Assembly (NCBI RefSeq): GCF_013368755.1
Contig: NC_049565.1
Location: forward strand, 1 to 64,000
Direction of reading: 5' to 3'
DNA length: 64,000 bases
DNA from: Talaromyces rugulosus
Lineage: Eukaryota > Ascomycota > Eurotiomycetes > Eurotiales > Trichocomaceae
Below are positions 1 through 10,965 of this stretch, one piece after another. How positions within the stretch are numbered: the first letter of the stretch is position 1; each line of letters starts with the position of its first letter. The notes under the pieces were generated by a model that saw nothing but the letters and a program-made list of their open reading frames with translations, ran no database searches and was not told where the DNA came from. Both the position numbers and the translations under genes were made by a program.

Positions 1-86
1 CCTAACCCTAACCTAACCCTAACCCTAACCCTAACCCTAACCCTAACCCTAACCCTAACCCTAACCCTAACCCTAACCCTAACCCT
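1..86. repeat. Telomere, CCCTAA repeats
   Basis: About fourteen tandem CCCTAA units, with two early CCTAA variants, run from base 1 and stop abruptly at 86. The C-rich strand reads 5' to 3' into the window, so the window starts at a left chromosome end and the G-strand overhang would be on the minus strand. Confidence 0.97.
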
Positions 87-1683
87 CCTTTTCCTTTCCC
101 GTTCACTTCTCTCTTTCTCTTTTTTCTACTCCATATACTTGCCTCTCGCTGGGGTAACCACTGGATTATACTCCTCGCACCATCATTGGTAACCCTAACC
201 CTGACCATGATCGACCCCTCTTCCTAACCCTGACCGACACCCTTTCCTTTTATTTTCCATTTCCCCGTCTTTTTCTTCTGCATCGATGCTGGTCCACACT
301 CTTCGCGGTCTTTCTGACAACCCCGAATCTGGCCCCGTGCACCATCATTGGCAACCCTAACCCTGACCTTTTCCTTTTCTCTCCTTTTCTTTTCCTTTTC
401 TTTTCCTTTTCTTTTCCTTTCCTTGTCTTTTTCCTGTTCTTTTCCATTCCTTTTCTGTTCTCTGTCTTTCCTTTTCCTTCCCTATTCTTTTTCTTTGCCT
501 TTTCTGTCCCGTTCCTTTCTCTCTTATATTCCTTTTCCTTTGTTTACTTTTCCTCTCTTTCTCTGTCTTTTTCTGTTCTTTGTACTTTCGTCCTTCTCTT
601 CTGGTTACTGTGTATAATAACCTTTTTGCCGGTAAAATCATGATATTGTACCTCTTATACCATCATTAATAACCTGAACCCTGACTCTCTCCATTCTATC
701 TCTGGTACGATCATTGGTAATCCTAACCCTGACTGCACTGTATTACTACTTGGTCTGTTTTTCCATCCTTTCTGCCTTTCCTATCCTTCCTATCTTTTCG
801 GCTTTTTTGCTTTATCTACTTTCTCTGTTGTTTCACTTCTGTCCTTTTTCTTTATTATATATAACTGCCTCTCGCTGGGATCACTGCCGGATTGTGCTCC
901 TGGCACCATCATTGGTAACCTTAACCCTGACCTTTTCCTTTCCTTTTCCTGCCTGTCCGACCTTTCCTGCTCTTTCAACCTTTCTAATTTTTTCTGTCTT
1001 TCTGGTCTTTTCTACTTTTTATATTTTTCTTCCTGTTTGTGCTATTCCTATTCTTTCATTTCCGTCTTTCTTTTTTTTCTATTATATATAATTGTTTCTC
1101 ATGGGGATGACAACCGCATTGTGCCCCTTGCACCATCATTGGTAACCCTAACCCTGGCCACCATGGGCCCCTCTCCCTAACCCCAACCGATACGTCATCC
1201 TCTCTCTTTCCTTTTCATCTTCTCCTCTGCTTCTCCGAACTCGTCATGACACTCTGCCGTCTCCCCGATGATGCCTCAATTGGGCCCTGTGCACCATCAT
1301 GGGTAACCCGAACCCTGGCCTTGGACAACGATGTCCCTCTTTGCAACACTCTCCTTTCCTTTCTTTCTGGTCTTGCCATTTCTTTTTCTCGCTTTCTTTT
1401 GGTATTCTGTTATATATATATTATCTATGTCGATCTGTGTATATATATATCACTCTCTTGATTCAATATTCAAAATATATATTCCTCGGACTGGTTTATA
1501 TTGACATCTGTAAATATATATAATCACTGAATAATGCTTTTATTGATCTGGTAAAACCCCTGCTTCATGCGTGTATATTCTATGCCTTCCTATTGAACTT
1601 TCTGTCTCATCCATGTATATACCTGATCTGGGTTCTGATAATCTACCTGATCCTGATGCATCTATGCAAATATTTGGAACTGC
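87..1683. repeat. Telomere-associated sequence (TAS), pyrimidine-rich with degenerate telomere-like motifs
   Basis: The plus strand is extremely rich in CTTTT and TTCC. About every 100-350 bases a conserved motif recurs, beginning ACCATCATTGGTAA and continuing into CCCTAACCCTGACC. I see it near 179, 341, 659, 707, 905, 1132 and 1293. In three places it is preceded by a block resembling GCCTCTCGCTGGGG. The long reading frames here are low-complexity artefacts (Leu/Phe/Ser or Lys/Arg/Glu) and not genes. Bases 1400-1560 are AT-rich with TATATA runs. RIP-mutated copies of this segment occur at 20451-21670 and in part at 26495-27460, so it is a mobile part of the end module. Confidence 0.85.
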
Positions 1684-2110
1684 CTTGACCGTCATGCGGG
1701 CCTATGCCTACAAACCTCTGCTTGACCGTCATGCGGGCCTATACCTACAAACCTCTGCTTGACCGTCATGCGGGCCTATACCTACAAACCTCTGCTTGAC
1801 CGTCATGCGGGCCAATGCCTACAAACCTCTGCTTGACCGTCATGCGGGCCTATACCTACAAACCTCTGCTTGACCGTCATGCGGGCCAATGCCTACAAAC
1901 CTCTGCTTGACCGTCATGCGGGCCTATGCCTACAAACCTCTGCTTGACCGTCATGCGGGCCTATACCTACAAACCTCTGCTTGACCGTCATGCGGGCCAA
2001 TGCCTACAAACCTCTGCTTGACCGTCATGCGGGCCTATGCCTACAAACCTCTGCTTGACCGTCATGCGGGCCAATGCCTACAAACCTCTGCTTGACCATC
2101 ATACGGGCAT
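1684..2110. repeat. 37-bp minisatellite, about 11.5 units
   Basis: The unit starts CTTGACCGTCATGCGGGCC and continues with TATGCCTACAAACCTCTG. Unit starts fall exactly every 37 bases from 1684 to 2091, and the last unit is degenerate. Three unit types differ at two or three positions (GGCCTATGCC, GGCCTATACC, GGCCAATGCC) and are interspersed irregularly: A,B,B,C,B,C,A,B,C,A,C. The array lies between the TAS and the 3' end of the helicase gene. Decayed versions sit at the same place in A4, A5 and A6. Confidence 0.95.
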
Positions 2111-2160
2111 TTTGTGCTTATGGAACCTCCTCTATTTCTATATTATTGTGGTGTATGTAT

Positions 2161-5100
2161 CTACATATGGCTTATGATTGAATTGGAATCCTCACTGCTC
2201 TCGACATCTACCTGCATCGTATCGTCGACCCATGAACACATCCACGTCATCTCTTCTACCAACCCACTACGCTCCTCTCCACGTTTTCCAAACTTCCGCT
2301 GAAAATGACGAATCAACGCGGCCTGGTTCTCATGGGGGACCCCTCCCCCGGGCATCTGCGCCAACCGCCGCTCCCATGCTGGCTGGATCACCTCCCGCAT
2401 CGGTCCATGCAACAACTGCGCCATGGTGTGCGCCGCCGTCTCCAAATATCGACATGCTTCTTTGGTACGCTGATATCCACCATGATCGACACGAACCCAT
2501 CGTGGACATATCCACTGCGGCGAATGGCACTGAAAACATACCGCATAATCCTCATACCCGTTCCTCCCATCTTCGCGTTGATTCCCGGTCACCTTGCGGA
2601 TGGTCTCCTCGATCCACGCCGCCGCCTGTTGGCCTTCGGCCCGGGGACATTGATACGTGAAATGCTCGCTGGGTGCCTCGTGCATCGCGCAAATCCGGCA
2701 TCGTCCCACCCACCGGTCAAAATGCTCCCGGATGGAATCCACCGTTCGCGCCTCACGCTCGATGTGTGATCGTAATTGCTCCCATGGCTCGTTGTATCCT
2801 CTCCGCCGGGCATGCGGCATTGTCACCATGGTGAATGCCTCGCTTAACTTTCGTTTCGGGGACCGCGCCGGTGCCGGGACTGGTGATCTGGCCTGGACCT
2901 GAACCCGCCTGGCCGGTGATATGGCCGGGGTCTCACTCTGCGTGGTCGGTGATGTGGCCTGCGTCTCAACCGGTATGGCTGCCGCACAACATCCATCACA
3001 CGCCGCTTCACCCTCCTCGCACTGCTGCCGCTGGTACCCATCCACCTCCCCATCCAAATATGGATCGAACACGCCTCGTCGACATGGCTGATCAATGTAC
3101 CGCTGTACCTGCTCCAATGCCCGCAATGATCCCGCATCTCGATCGGTCACTGGGTCCCCCCATCCACCACCACTACCGTCCAAAACCATCACCGCCGTGC
3201 TGCCCTGCCCATCTCGCCCGGCACGCCCACTCTCCTGGGCATAATCCAACAACGATCGGGGACGCCCAACGTGGATCACACACCGGATGTCGGGGATATC
3301 GATGCCCATGCCTAATGCACTGGTGGCCACGATGACGCCGCTGGGCGTCTGTCGGAATGTGCTCAACATCCCGGCTCGATCAATCGTGTGGGAATGGTAT
3401 GCACCGCATCCCAATGCCTCCGCGACCTGCTCCGTCTGGTGCCGGCTGTTGGCGTACACCACCACCTTGCCGGGCGAATATCGCGGGATCTCCTGTTCAA
3501 TCCACGCCATGATGGCCGCTCCCACGTCACCACGTCGGCCATGCTCCTGCGGCCGCGCAATGCGGACCACCCGATATGCAATGTTGTGACGACTGGTACG
3601 CGCGCGGATCCAATGCACGGTGCTGGGGGGGAAATACATCCGCTGGCACAATCGCTCCTCGTCCTCTCGGGGCATCGTCGCCGTCAACAACAACATGGGG
3701 GCACGGTACCGGACCAACTGCCCCAACTGCGTCATCGACTTGCGGAAATCGTACTGGTCGTGCAATGCGATGTGGCATTCATCGATCACGATCCGGTCCA
3801 ACTGGCCGGTGAACTGCTTGCGGTTTAAAAACGTGCTGAATGTTTCGTCACGTACGGCGGACTCGGGCGTGATTAACACAATCGATGCACCATCGGCGGG
3901 TTGCCGGTTGTTCCATGCGACACATTGAATGTCTAATTCCGCGCATCGACGCTGTAAATCATCTCGTAACGACACCAATGGGATGATAACGACCGTCGTG
4001 CCACCGCGGGCCATCCATGCCGGCAACATGAACAACAAACTCTTGCCACCACCGGTGGGCATCACGCCGATGACCGGGCTCTGTCCTTGGATCACGGCCT
4101 GCACAATCTGCTTCTGTGGCCCGCGAAATGCGGCGTCCGGTCCCATCATGTCGCGCAACGCCTGGTCGACATCCATGCGCTGCATCCGCTGCCACCGTTC
4201 CTCCCGGCTGCGCTGCGCCTCGTCCGTGAACCACGATGTGCTGGATGCTGGGGGCGCGCTAAATGGATCGGCATCCGGGTCGGACGGCGGCTGGCATGAT
4301 GCAAACCCTAACCATGTATGCCAATCCTGACTGCTACCACGATATCGTTCTCGCATGGACGCCATGGCGCCAAACAACTCGCGGCTCTCCCGGGCGTATA
4401 TGCCACCGGCCGTGTGTGGATCATGCCCGGCCTGACGATCGGCGGCATCGGCCAACAATTGCACCTCGTCCATGGCCTCGGGGTCGTCTCCATCATCCGC
4501 CGCAAATCGATATTTGTTGCGTAAATACCGCCGGCTGATGGCAATCGCAACCTCACGATATGATGCAATGTGCAATGATTGACCGCGCAATCCCATGGCA
4601 CTCTCGCGCTGCAATATGTGTCGTAATCGTTCGGAATTCCATTTCGCTTGGTGTGGGTGGGCGGTCCAAATATGGCTGGACACCTGGTCCCGTTGATATA
4701 TATTTCCACTGACCACCCGCTCGAACGGCTGCACCAACCACAAATACCACACTAATAACTCACCCACCTCGCGTGGTAAATATCGATGGATGATCTTAAC
4801 GTCGCCGCTCAATTGGTAACCCTTGTGGTACTGCGCGACCAATACCACCATGCCATCCTCGATAAACATATTACGGATCCCACCCATGGGACTGTTCTCG
4901 TGCCGGATGCTCAACAACTCGGGGGCCCGCGCCGGTTGACCCCATGTGAACTGGATGGCCACCAACAACTTCTCTAAAAACGCAGTGATCCGGTTCTGAT
5001 ACGCCATCCATCGCGCCGGATGAAACCCTTGCCCGTCGGCCTGGATGAATCGACGCCGCACGGCTGGGTCCTGACGGATTCGATGCCACATCCAATGCTC

Positions 5101-7146
5101 CCCATCCACGGGCCATTGCGTTCGGGTGTCCTGTAAAAAACTCCATCGTGCCTGGTTATTGCTGGGGTCGTCATACAAACGGTCCCATGGAATGGCTGGC
5201 ACGGCGTCGGACGGGCATCCTAATATGTCGTCGATCAATATCCGCCGCGCGTCCTGGACCACCGCGTGCACCATGCCACGAAACTCATTCATGGTGAACT
5301 GCCGGTCCTTATAACATAACTCGTCCCCATTCTGCCACTGTACATGGCCGGCGCTGGTCGTGTTGTAATGGATCTTCAACCCATATGTGCGCAAATCCAA
5401 CATCCATTGCGTGGGGCCTTGCGATCCGCGCACCATGAACCGATCCATCATCTGGGTCACCCACTGCAAACATCCTTTGCGGCCTGGCGAACTGGGTGGC
5501 GGCGATCCACCATATGCGCTGTCCCAATCCGTGTGGTCCATGGAACTGGGCAACTCGGCCGCATCCTCCTCCTCGGGCTCGTCACTCAATTCGACGGCTT
5601 TCTTCACCACCATGAACCGCGCGACCTTGATCACTCGCGATAAAATGGGCGGGTAATCCTCGGGCGTACGGAAACCGCCCTCACGAACCCCCAATACGGC
5701 TGCGGCACACACTAATGCGCTGTCGTACTCCCGTCGGGTGATGCGCTGGTTCAACAATTCGATGCAAAAATCCAAACACGCCCGCTCCACGGGGCTCAAT
5801 GGCGGCACGGTGATGTTGCTGGCTTCCTCCTCATTCTCCGGGGGGCGCTCAATATCAAATATGGCATCCACATCAACCGTTCTCCCCATGGCCGTCTCCT
5901 CCATCGTCTTCTCTATCCCGTCACTCCTATCATTGAAAAAATCGGGTTCGTTGCTGTCCACGGACAACGAATCAATCGACATGGTGTCTCTCTCCTCCTC
6001 CTCCTCCTCCTCCTCCTCCCCCTCCTCTTCCTCCTCTTCCTCCACCCACGGTGCCCGCGTGGCCCCGGATCGCGTGATCACCTTACCCTTGCTCACCTGG
6101 CGGGTGGGTGGAATCCGCACCGCGTCGACCAACCGCTCCCATGCCATGCGCTGTCGTCGCGTGAATCGATACGGGGGACTGGTCCACTCGTGCGGCTGCT
6201 GCGTACGCCAAAAAAACATCAACATCTCCTGCCACGGCCGCACCTGCTTCACGATTGACTCCTCATCCTGGTACGCCTCTAACGGGGTGTACCGCGTCTG
6301 ATGCTGCTCGGTCCGGATGGCTTCCAACCGCACAAACACCCCAATCTGGTGAATCACGGACAACTGGCTGATCGTGGCCAACCGCGCCATGGCCGTCCAA
6401 ATGGCGTGGGCTTCCGGCTCGATGGACGGCTGGCCGTCGATATCCGCGGGGGGTGGGCTCACACTCTGTATCAAATCGGGGATGTCGAACTCCCCCAAAT
6501 ACTTCACCCACTCGGTTCGCCGTAACCACGGGTTGGCCTCGTCGACCTGGCCGGCCTGGATCTTCCGATCCGCGGCCTCCTGCACGCTGCGCCAATGCGC
6601 CTGCATGTTCTGGATTAACGTCTCGCACGCATCACCGTCGGGGGCCACGGCTTCATCCGTCTCGGGAATAATCGCAAAATACTGCGAGTTGGCCTTGACG
6701 GGAAACAACCGCTGGCATTGAACGGGACGGCATGCCTGGTCCTGCTCGTGCTGAATCTGTTTCTGCTCCATGTGGGTGGGCTGTCCGATCTTTCGGGTCC
6801 GGGACCACTGATGATGCTTGATCCAATGCTGCCGCATGGTGGGCATGGTAGTGCATATGTATTGGCACGAATGGGAACTCAATTGACATCGATATCCATC
6901 AACGGGCGCGACCAACTGTTGGATCGCTGTGGTCCGGGTGGCCGGGATATTCAACTCGATCGGGTCATGCGCGATGTTGGGCCATGTACGAACATCATCG
7001 GCCAATGTGACGCGCATGGTGGTGGACACATAACGGTGCGCGCGACGCAAATGCGTTTCAATCTGGCTGGGCCACACGGCATGGCGACACTCCCGGCATA
7101 CCACAATGGGAAACTCCTCTAGTTGCTCGAAAAACGTGTTATACAT
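2161..7146 (-). CDS. Telomere-linked RecQ-type helicase with embedded tyrosine recombinase-like domain (TLH-A1), intact
   Basis: 1661 aa, no introns needed, the only undamaged helicase copy. Order of parts: a C2H2 finger (C17, C20, H32, H37) and a second Cys/His group (C87/C94/C98, H107/H111); a poly-Glu tract at 369-385; a recombinase-like region about 720-925 (R740-APELL box, K775, R864 in SYRE, G907-H908, Y917); and a superfamily 2 RecQ motor with motif 0 FRGPQ 1007, Walker A PTGGGKS 1030-1036, DECH 1122-1125, TAT 1155, motif V near 1271-1290 and motif [12 protein letters not shown] 1304-1313. A RecQ-type zinc cluster follows (C1355, C1376, C1383, C1386), then two C-terminal Cys/His clusters (C1483/C1486/H1495/C1500 and C1537/C1540/H1541/C1547). 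RecQ helicases unwind DNA 3'-5'; a role at chromosome ends is inferred from position. The ATG at 7146 is followed at once by sequence conserved in all copies; TATA-like sequence lies about 90-100 bases upstream. There is no RIP damage. Confidence 0.93.
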   Translation of the reverse strand: MYNTFFEQLEEFPIVVCRECRHAVWPSQIETHLRRAHRYVSTTMRVTLADDVRTWPNIAHDPIELNIPATRTTAIQQLVAPVDGYRCQLSSHSCQYICTTMPTMRQHWIKHHQWSRTRKIGQPTHMEQKQIQHEQDQACRPVQCQRLFPVKANSQYFAIIPETDEAVAPDGDACETLIQNMQAHWRSVQEAADRKIQAGQVDEANPWLRRTEWVKYLGEFDIPDLIQSVSPPPADIDGQPSIEPEAHAIWTAMARLATISQLSVIHQIGVFVRLEAIRTEQHQTRYTPLEAYQDEESIVKQVRPWQEMLMFFWRTQQPHEWTSPPYRFTRRQRMAWERLVDAVRIPPTRQVSKGKVITRSGATRAPWVEEEEEEEGEEEEEEEEERDTMSIDSLSVDSNEPDFFNDRSDGIEKTMEETAMGRTVDVDAIFDIERPPENEEEASNITVPPLSPVERACLDFCIELLNQRITRREYDSALVCAAAVLGVREGGFRTPEDYPPILSRVIKVARFMVVKKAVELSDEPEEEDAAELPSSMDHTDWDSAYGGSPPPSSPGRKGCLQWVTQMMDRFMVRGSQGPTQWMLDLRTYGLKIHYNTTSAGHVQWQNGDELCYKDRQFTMNEFRGMVHAVVQDARRILIDDILGCPSDAVPAIPWDRLYDDPSNNQARWSFLQDTRTQWPVDGEHWMWHRIRQDPAVRRRFIQADGQGFHPARWMAYQNRITAFLEKLLVAIQFTWGQPARAPELLSIRHENSPMGGIRNMFIEDGMVVLVAQYHKGYQLSGDVKIIHRYLPREVGELLVWYLWLVQPFERVVSGNIYQRDQVSSHIWTAHPHQAKWNSERLRHILQRESAMGLRGQSLHIASYREVAIAISRRYLRNKYRFAADDGDDPEAMDEVQLLADAADRQAGHDPHTAGGIYARESRELFGAMASMRERYRGSSQDWHTWLGFASCQPPSDPDADPFSAPPASSTSWFTDEAQRSREERWQRMQRMDVDQALRDMMGPDAAFRGPQKQIVQAVIQGQSPVIGVMPTGGGKSLLFMLPAWMARGGTTVVIIPLVSLRDDLQRRCAELDIQCVAWNNRQPADGASIVLITPESAVRDETFSTFLNRKQFTGQLDRIVIDECHIALHDQYDFRKSMTQLGQLVRYRAPMLLLTATMPREDEERLCQRMYFPPSTVHWIRARTSRHNIAYRVVRIARPQEHGRRGDVGAAIMAWIEQEIPRYSPGKVVVYANSRHQTEQVAEALGCGAYHSHTIDRAGMLSTFRQTPSGVIVATSALGMGIDIPDIRCVIHVGRPRSLLDYAQESGRAGRDGQGSTAVMVLDGSGGGWGDPVTDRDAGSLRALEQVQRYIDQPCRRGVFDPYLDGEVDGYQRQQCEEGEAACDGCCAAAIPVETQATSPTTQSETPAISPARRVQVQARSPVPAPARSPKRKLSEAFTMVTMPHARRRGYNEPWEQLRSHIEREARTVDSIREHFDRWVGRCRICAMHEAPSEHFTYQCPRAEGQQAAAWIEETIRKVTGNQREDGRNGYEDYAVCFQCHSPQWICPRWVRVDHGGYQRTKEACRYLETAAHTMAQLLHGPMREVIQPAWERRLAQMPGGGVPHENQAALIRHFQRKFGKRGEERSGLVEEMTWMCSWVDDTMQVDVESSEDSNSIISHM

Positions 7147-7651
7147 GATGATAATAATGAATTGCCCTGGTAAATGTGATAAATACTAATGCTATCTATA
7201 ATGGTAATGGTAATCTGTAGTATGGACAATATATGATTATATATAACCATGCCCTAATACGTCGGAACCCCTGACGATCCGTCATGGCGCGCACGCGATA
7301 TATCCTGGCCACTAGCGCCCGTCGCACCCCAACCAAAACAACCTGAAAAACCCGTCCTTTTCAATTAACCACGACAGCGGCACGATAACTTGAATATCGC
7401 TCATTCTCCGGTGACGAGCGATTTAATGGTATGAAAATAACTGGTCCAATTTTGAGGGCGATCAGGCGACAAAACCTGATTGTAGTCTACAAAAGTTCGT
7501 GATTGTAGTCTATGACACTAACCCTAGATTTAACTAGCAAAAATAACCCTAAAATAGAGTTTGTGATTGTAGTACAGTTCACTACACTCAGGTATTTTGG
7601 TTAGAGTTTGTGATTGTAGTACAGTTCACTACACTCAGGTATTTTGGTTAG
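7147..7651 (-). promoter_or_regulatory. TLH-A1 upstream region and conserved centromere-side module edge
   Basis: About 500 bases between the helicase start and the TAG that ends the module (7649-7651), repeated behind every family A copy. It holds TATA-like sequence near 7231-7245, a 7-bp stem ATCGCTC/GAGCGAT (7396-7402 with 7416-7422), several GATTGTAGT motifs, and two tandem 47-bp edge units (7558-7604 and 7605-7651). Each unit contains the hairpin TGTAGTACAGTTCACTACA and ends GGTATTTTGGTTAG. It is probably both promoter and element end. Confidence 0.7.
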
Positions 7652-9383
7652 GGCCTTGCGATCCGCGCACCATGAACCAATCCATCATCTAGGTCACCCA
7701 CTGCAAACATCCTTTGCGGCCTGGCGAACTAGGTAGCGGCGATCCACCATATACGCTGTCCCAATCCGTATAGTCCATGGAACTGGGCAACTCAGCCACA
7801 TCCTCCTCCTCGGGCTCGTCACTCAATTCAACGGCTTTCTTCACCACCATGAACCGCGCGACCTTGATCACTCGCGATAAAATAGGCGAGTAATCCTCGG
7901 GCGTACGGAAACCGCCCTCACAAACCCCCAATACAGCTGCGGCACACACTAATGCGCTGTCATACTCCCATCAAATGATGCGCTGGTTCAACAATTCAAT
8001 GCAAAAATCCAAACACACCCGCTCCACAGGGCTCAATGGCGGCACAGTGATATTACTGGCTTCCTCCTCATTCTCCGGGGGGCGCTCAATATCAAATATA
8101 GCATCCACATCAACCGTTCTCCCCATAGCCGTCTCCTCCATCGTCTTCTCTATCCCGTCACTCCTATCATTGAAAAAATCGGGTTCGTTACTGTCCACGG
8201 ACAACGAATCAATCAACATGGTATCTCTCTCCTCCTCCTCCTCCTCCTCCTCCTCCCCCTCCTCTTCCTCCTCTTCCTCCACCCACGGTGCCCGCGTGGC
8301 CCCGGATCGCATGATCACCTTACCCTTGCTCACCTAGCAGATGGGTGGAATCCGCACCGCGTCAACCAACCGCTCCCATACCATACGCTGTCGTCGCATA
8401 AATCGATACAAAGGACTGGTCCACTCGTACAGCTGCTGCGTACGCCAAAAAAACATCAACATCTCCTACCACGGCCGCACCTGCTTCACAATTAACTCCT
8501 CATCCTAATACGCCTCTAACAGGGTGTACCGCGTCTAATGCTGCTCAGTCCAGATGGCTTCCAACCGCACAAACACCCCAATCTGGTGAATCACGGACAA
8601 CTGGCTGATCGTAGCCAACCACGCCATAGCCGTCCAAATGGCGTGGGCTTCCGGCTCAATAGACGGCTGGCCATCGATATCCGCGGGGGGTAGGCTCACA
8701 CTCTATATCAAATCGGGGATGTCGAACTCCCCCAAATACTTCACCCACTCGGTTCGCCGTAACCACGGGTTGGCCTCGTCGACCTGGCCAGCCTGGATCT
8801 TCCGATCCGCGGCCTCCTGCACGCTGCGCCAATGCGCCTGCATATTCTAGATTAACGTCTCGCACGCATCACCATCGGGGGCCACAGCTTCATCCGTCTC
8901 GGGAATAATCGCAAAATACTGCGAGTTGGCCTTAACAGGAAACAACCGCTGGCATTGAACGGGACAGCATGCCTAATCCTGCTCATACTGAATCTGTTTC
9001 TGCTCCATGTGGGTAGGCTGTCCAATCTTTCAGATCCAGGACCACTGATAATGCTTGATCCAATACTGCCACATAATAGGCATGGTAGTGCATATATATT
9101 AGCACGAATAGGAACTCAATTGACATCAATATCCATCAACAAACGCGACCAACTGTTGGATCACTATGGTCCGGATAGCCGGGATATTCAACTCAATCAG
9201 ATCATGCGCGATATTAGGCCATGTACAAACATCATCGGCCAATGTGACGCACATGATAGTAGACACATAACGGTGCGCGCAACGCAAATGCGTTTCAATC
9301 TAGCTAGGCCACACGGCATGGCGACACTCCCGGCATACCACAATAGGAAACTCCTCTAGTTACTCGAAAAACGTGTTATACAT
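7652..9383 (-). pseudogene. TLH-A2, 3'-truncated and lightly mutated helicase copy
   Basis: Matches TLH-A1 bases 5415-7146, the N-terminal third including the poly-Glu tract. It starts right after the TAG at 7649-7651, so everything beyond about residue 577 (recombinase domain and motor) is missing. Differences from A1 that I compared are all G-to-A on the plus strand (TGG to TAG, CCGA to CAA) and create in-frame stops. No plus-strand C-to-T was seen. Open stretches at 7689-7949 and 7971-8333 are remnants. Confidence 0.9.
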
Positions 9384-10104
9384 GATGATAATAATGAATT
9401 GCCCTGGTAAATGTGATAAATACTAATGCTATCTATAATAGTAATGGTAATCTGTAGTATGGACAATATATGATTATATATAACCATGCCCTAATACGTC
9501 AGAACCCCTGACGATCCGTCATGGCGCGCACGCGATATATCCTGGCCACTAGCGCCCGTCGCACCCCAACCAAAACAACCTGAAAAACCCGTCCTTTTCA
9601 ATTAACCACGACAGCGGCACGATAACTTGAATATCGCTCATTCTCCGGTGACGAGCGATTTAATGGTATGAAAATAACTGGTCCAATTTTGAGGGCGATC
9701 AGGCGACAAAACCTGATTGTAGTCTACAAAAGTTCGTGATTGTAGTCTATGACACTAACCCTAGATTTAACTAGCAAAAATAACCCTAAAATAGAGTTTG
9801 TGATTGTAGTACAGTTCACTACACTCAGGTATTTTGGTTAGATTTAACTAGCAAAAATAACCCTAAAATAGAGTTTGTGATTGTAGTACAGTTCACTACA
9901 CTCAGGTATTTTGGTTAGGCGACAAAACCTGATTGTAGTCTACAAAAGTTCGTGATTGTAGTCTATGACACTAACCCTAGATTTAACTAGCAAAAATAAC
10001 CCTAAAATAGAGTTTGTGATTGTAGTACAGTTCACTACACTCAGGTATTTTGGTTAGAGTTTGTGATTGTAGTACAGTTCACTACACTCAGGTATTTTGG
10101 TTAG
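9384..10104. repeat. Module edge of A2 followed by three short truncated edge copies
   Basis: After the A2 upstream region ends at TAG 9839-9841 come nested partial edges: 9842-9918 (starts ATTTAACTAGC), 9919-10057 (starts GCGACAAAACC) and 10058-10104 (the 47-bp unit). Each ends GGTATTTTGGTTAG and begins at a different point of the parent edge. The edge is almost unmutated compared with the adjoining gene: two G-to-A changes in the first 420 bases. Confidence 0.88.
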
Positions 10105-10965
10105 GGTGTACCGCGTCTAATGCTGCTCAGTCCAGATGGCTTCCAACCGCACAAACACCCCAATCTGGTGAATCACGGACAACTGGCTGATCGTAGCCAA
10201 CCACGCCATAGCCGTCCAAATGGCGTGGGCTTCCGGCTCAATAGACGGCTGGCCATCGATATCCGCGGGGGGTAGGCTCACACTCTATATCAAATCGGGG
10301 ATGTCGAACTCCCCCAAATACTTCACCCACTCGGTTCGCCGTAACCACGGGTTGGCCTCGTCGACCTGGCCAGCCTGGATCTTCCGATCCGCGGCCTCCT
10401 GCACGCTGCGCCAATGCGCCTGCATATTCTAGATTAACGTCTCGCACGCATCACCATCGGGGGCCACAGCTTCATCCGTCTCGGGAATAATCGCAAAATA
10501 CTGCGAGTTGGCCTTAACAGGAAACAACCGCTGGCATTGAACGGGACAGCATGCCTAATCCTGCTCATACTGAATCTGTTTCTGCTCCATGTGGGTAGGC
10601 TGTCCAATCTTTCAGATCCAGGACCACTGATAATGCTTGATCCAATACTGCCACATAATAGGCATGGTAGTGCATATATATTAGCACGAATAGGAACTCA
10701 ATTGACATCAATATCCATCAACAAACGCGACCAACTGTTGGATCACTATGGTCCGGATAGCCGGGATATTCAACTCAATCAGATCATGCGCGATATTAGG
10801 CCATGTACAAACATCATCGGCCAATGTGACGCACATGATAGTAGACACATAACGGTGCGCGCAACGCAAATGCGTTTCAATCTAGCTAGGCCACACGGCA
10901 TGGCGACACTCCCGGCATACCACAATAGGAAACTCCTCTAGTTACTCGAAAAACGTGTTATACAT
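10105..10965 (-). pseudogene. TLH-A3, short helicase fragment identical to part of A2
   Basis: Corresponds to A1 bases about 6286-7146, the first 287 codons. It begins immediately after TAG 10102-10104. Over its whole length it shows the same G-to-A changes as A2 (8523-9383) with no offset, so it was copied after A2 was mutated. It lacks the recombinase and helicase domains and is not functional. Confidence 0.9.

Noticed and set aside
348..1091. Open frames of 60-125 codons rich in Leu/Phe/Ser or Lys/Arg in the first kilobase
   Set aside because: They follow from the CT-rich low-complexity sequence, occur on both strands and have no domain; the same artefact repeats at 20426-21298.
2178..7122. 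Many plus-strand frames of 60-190 codons across the helicase gene
   Set aside because: Shadow frames of the long minus-strand gene; none carries a motif and they vanish in the mutated copies.
7600..7651. Module edge as a Helitron 3' end (RecQ-like helicase plus hairpin)
   Set aside because: The helicase has no Rep/HUH domain and is RecQ rather than Pif1 type, the end is TTAG rather than CTRR, and no fixed TC end is seen.
7639..7655. GGTTAGGG at module borders as internal telomere repeats from healed breaks
   Set aside because: Only one partial repeat is present, its orientation is opposite to the terminal telomere of this end, and the GGTTAG belongs to the conserved edge unit.
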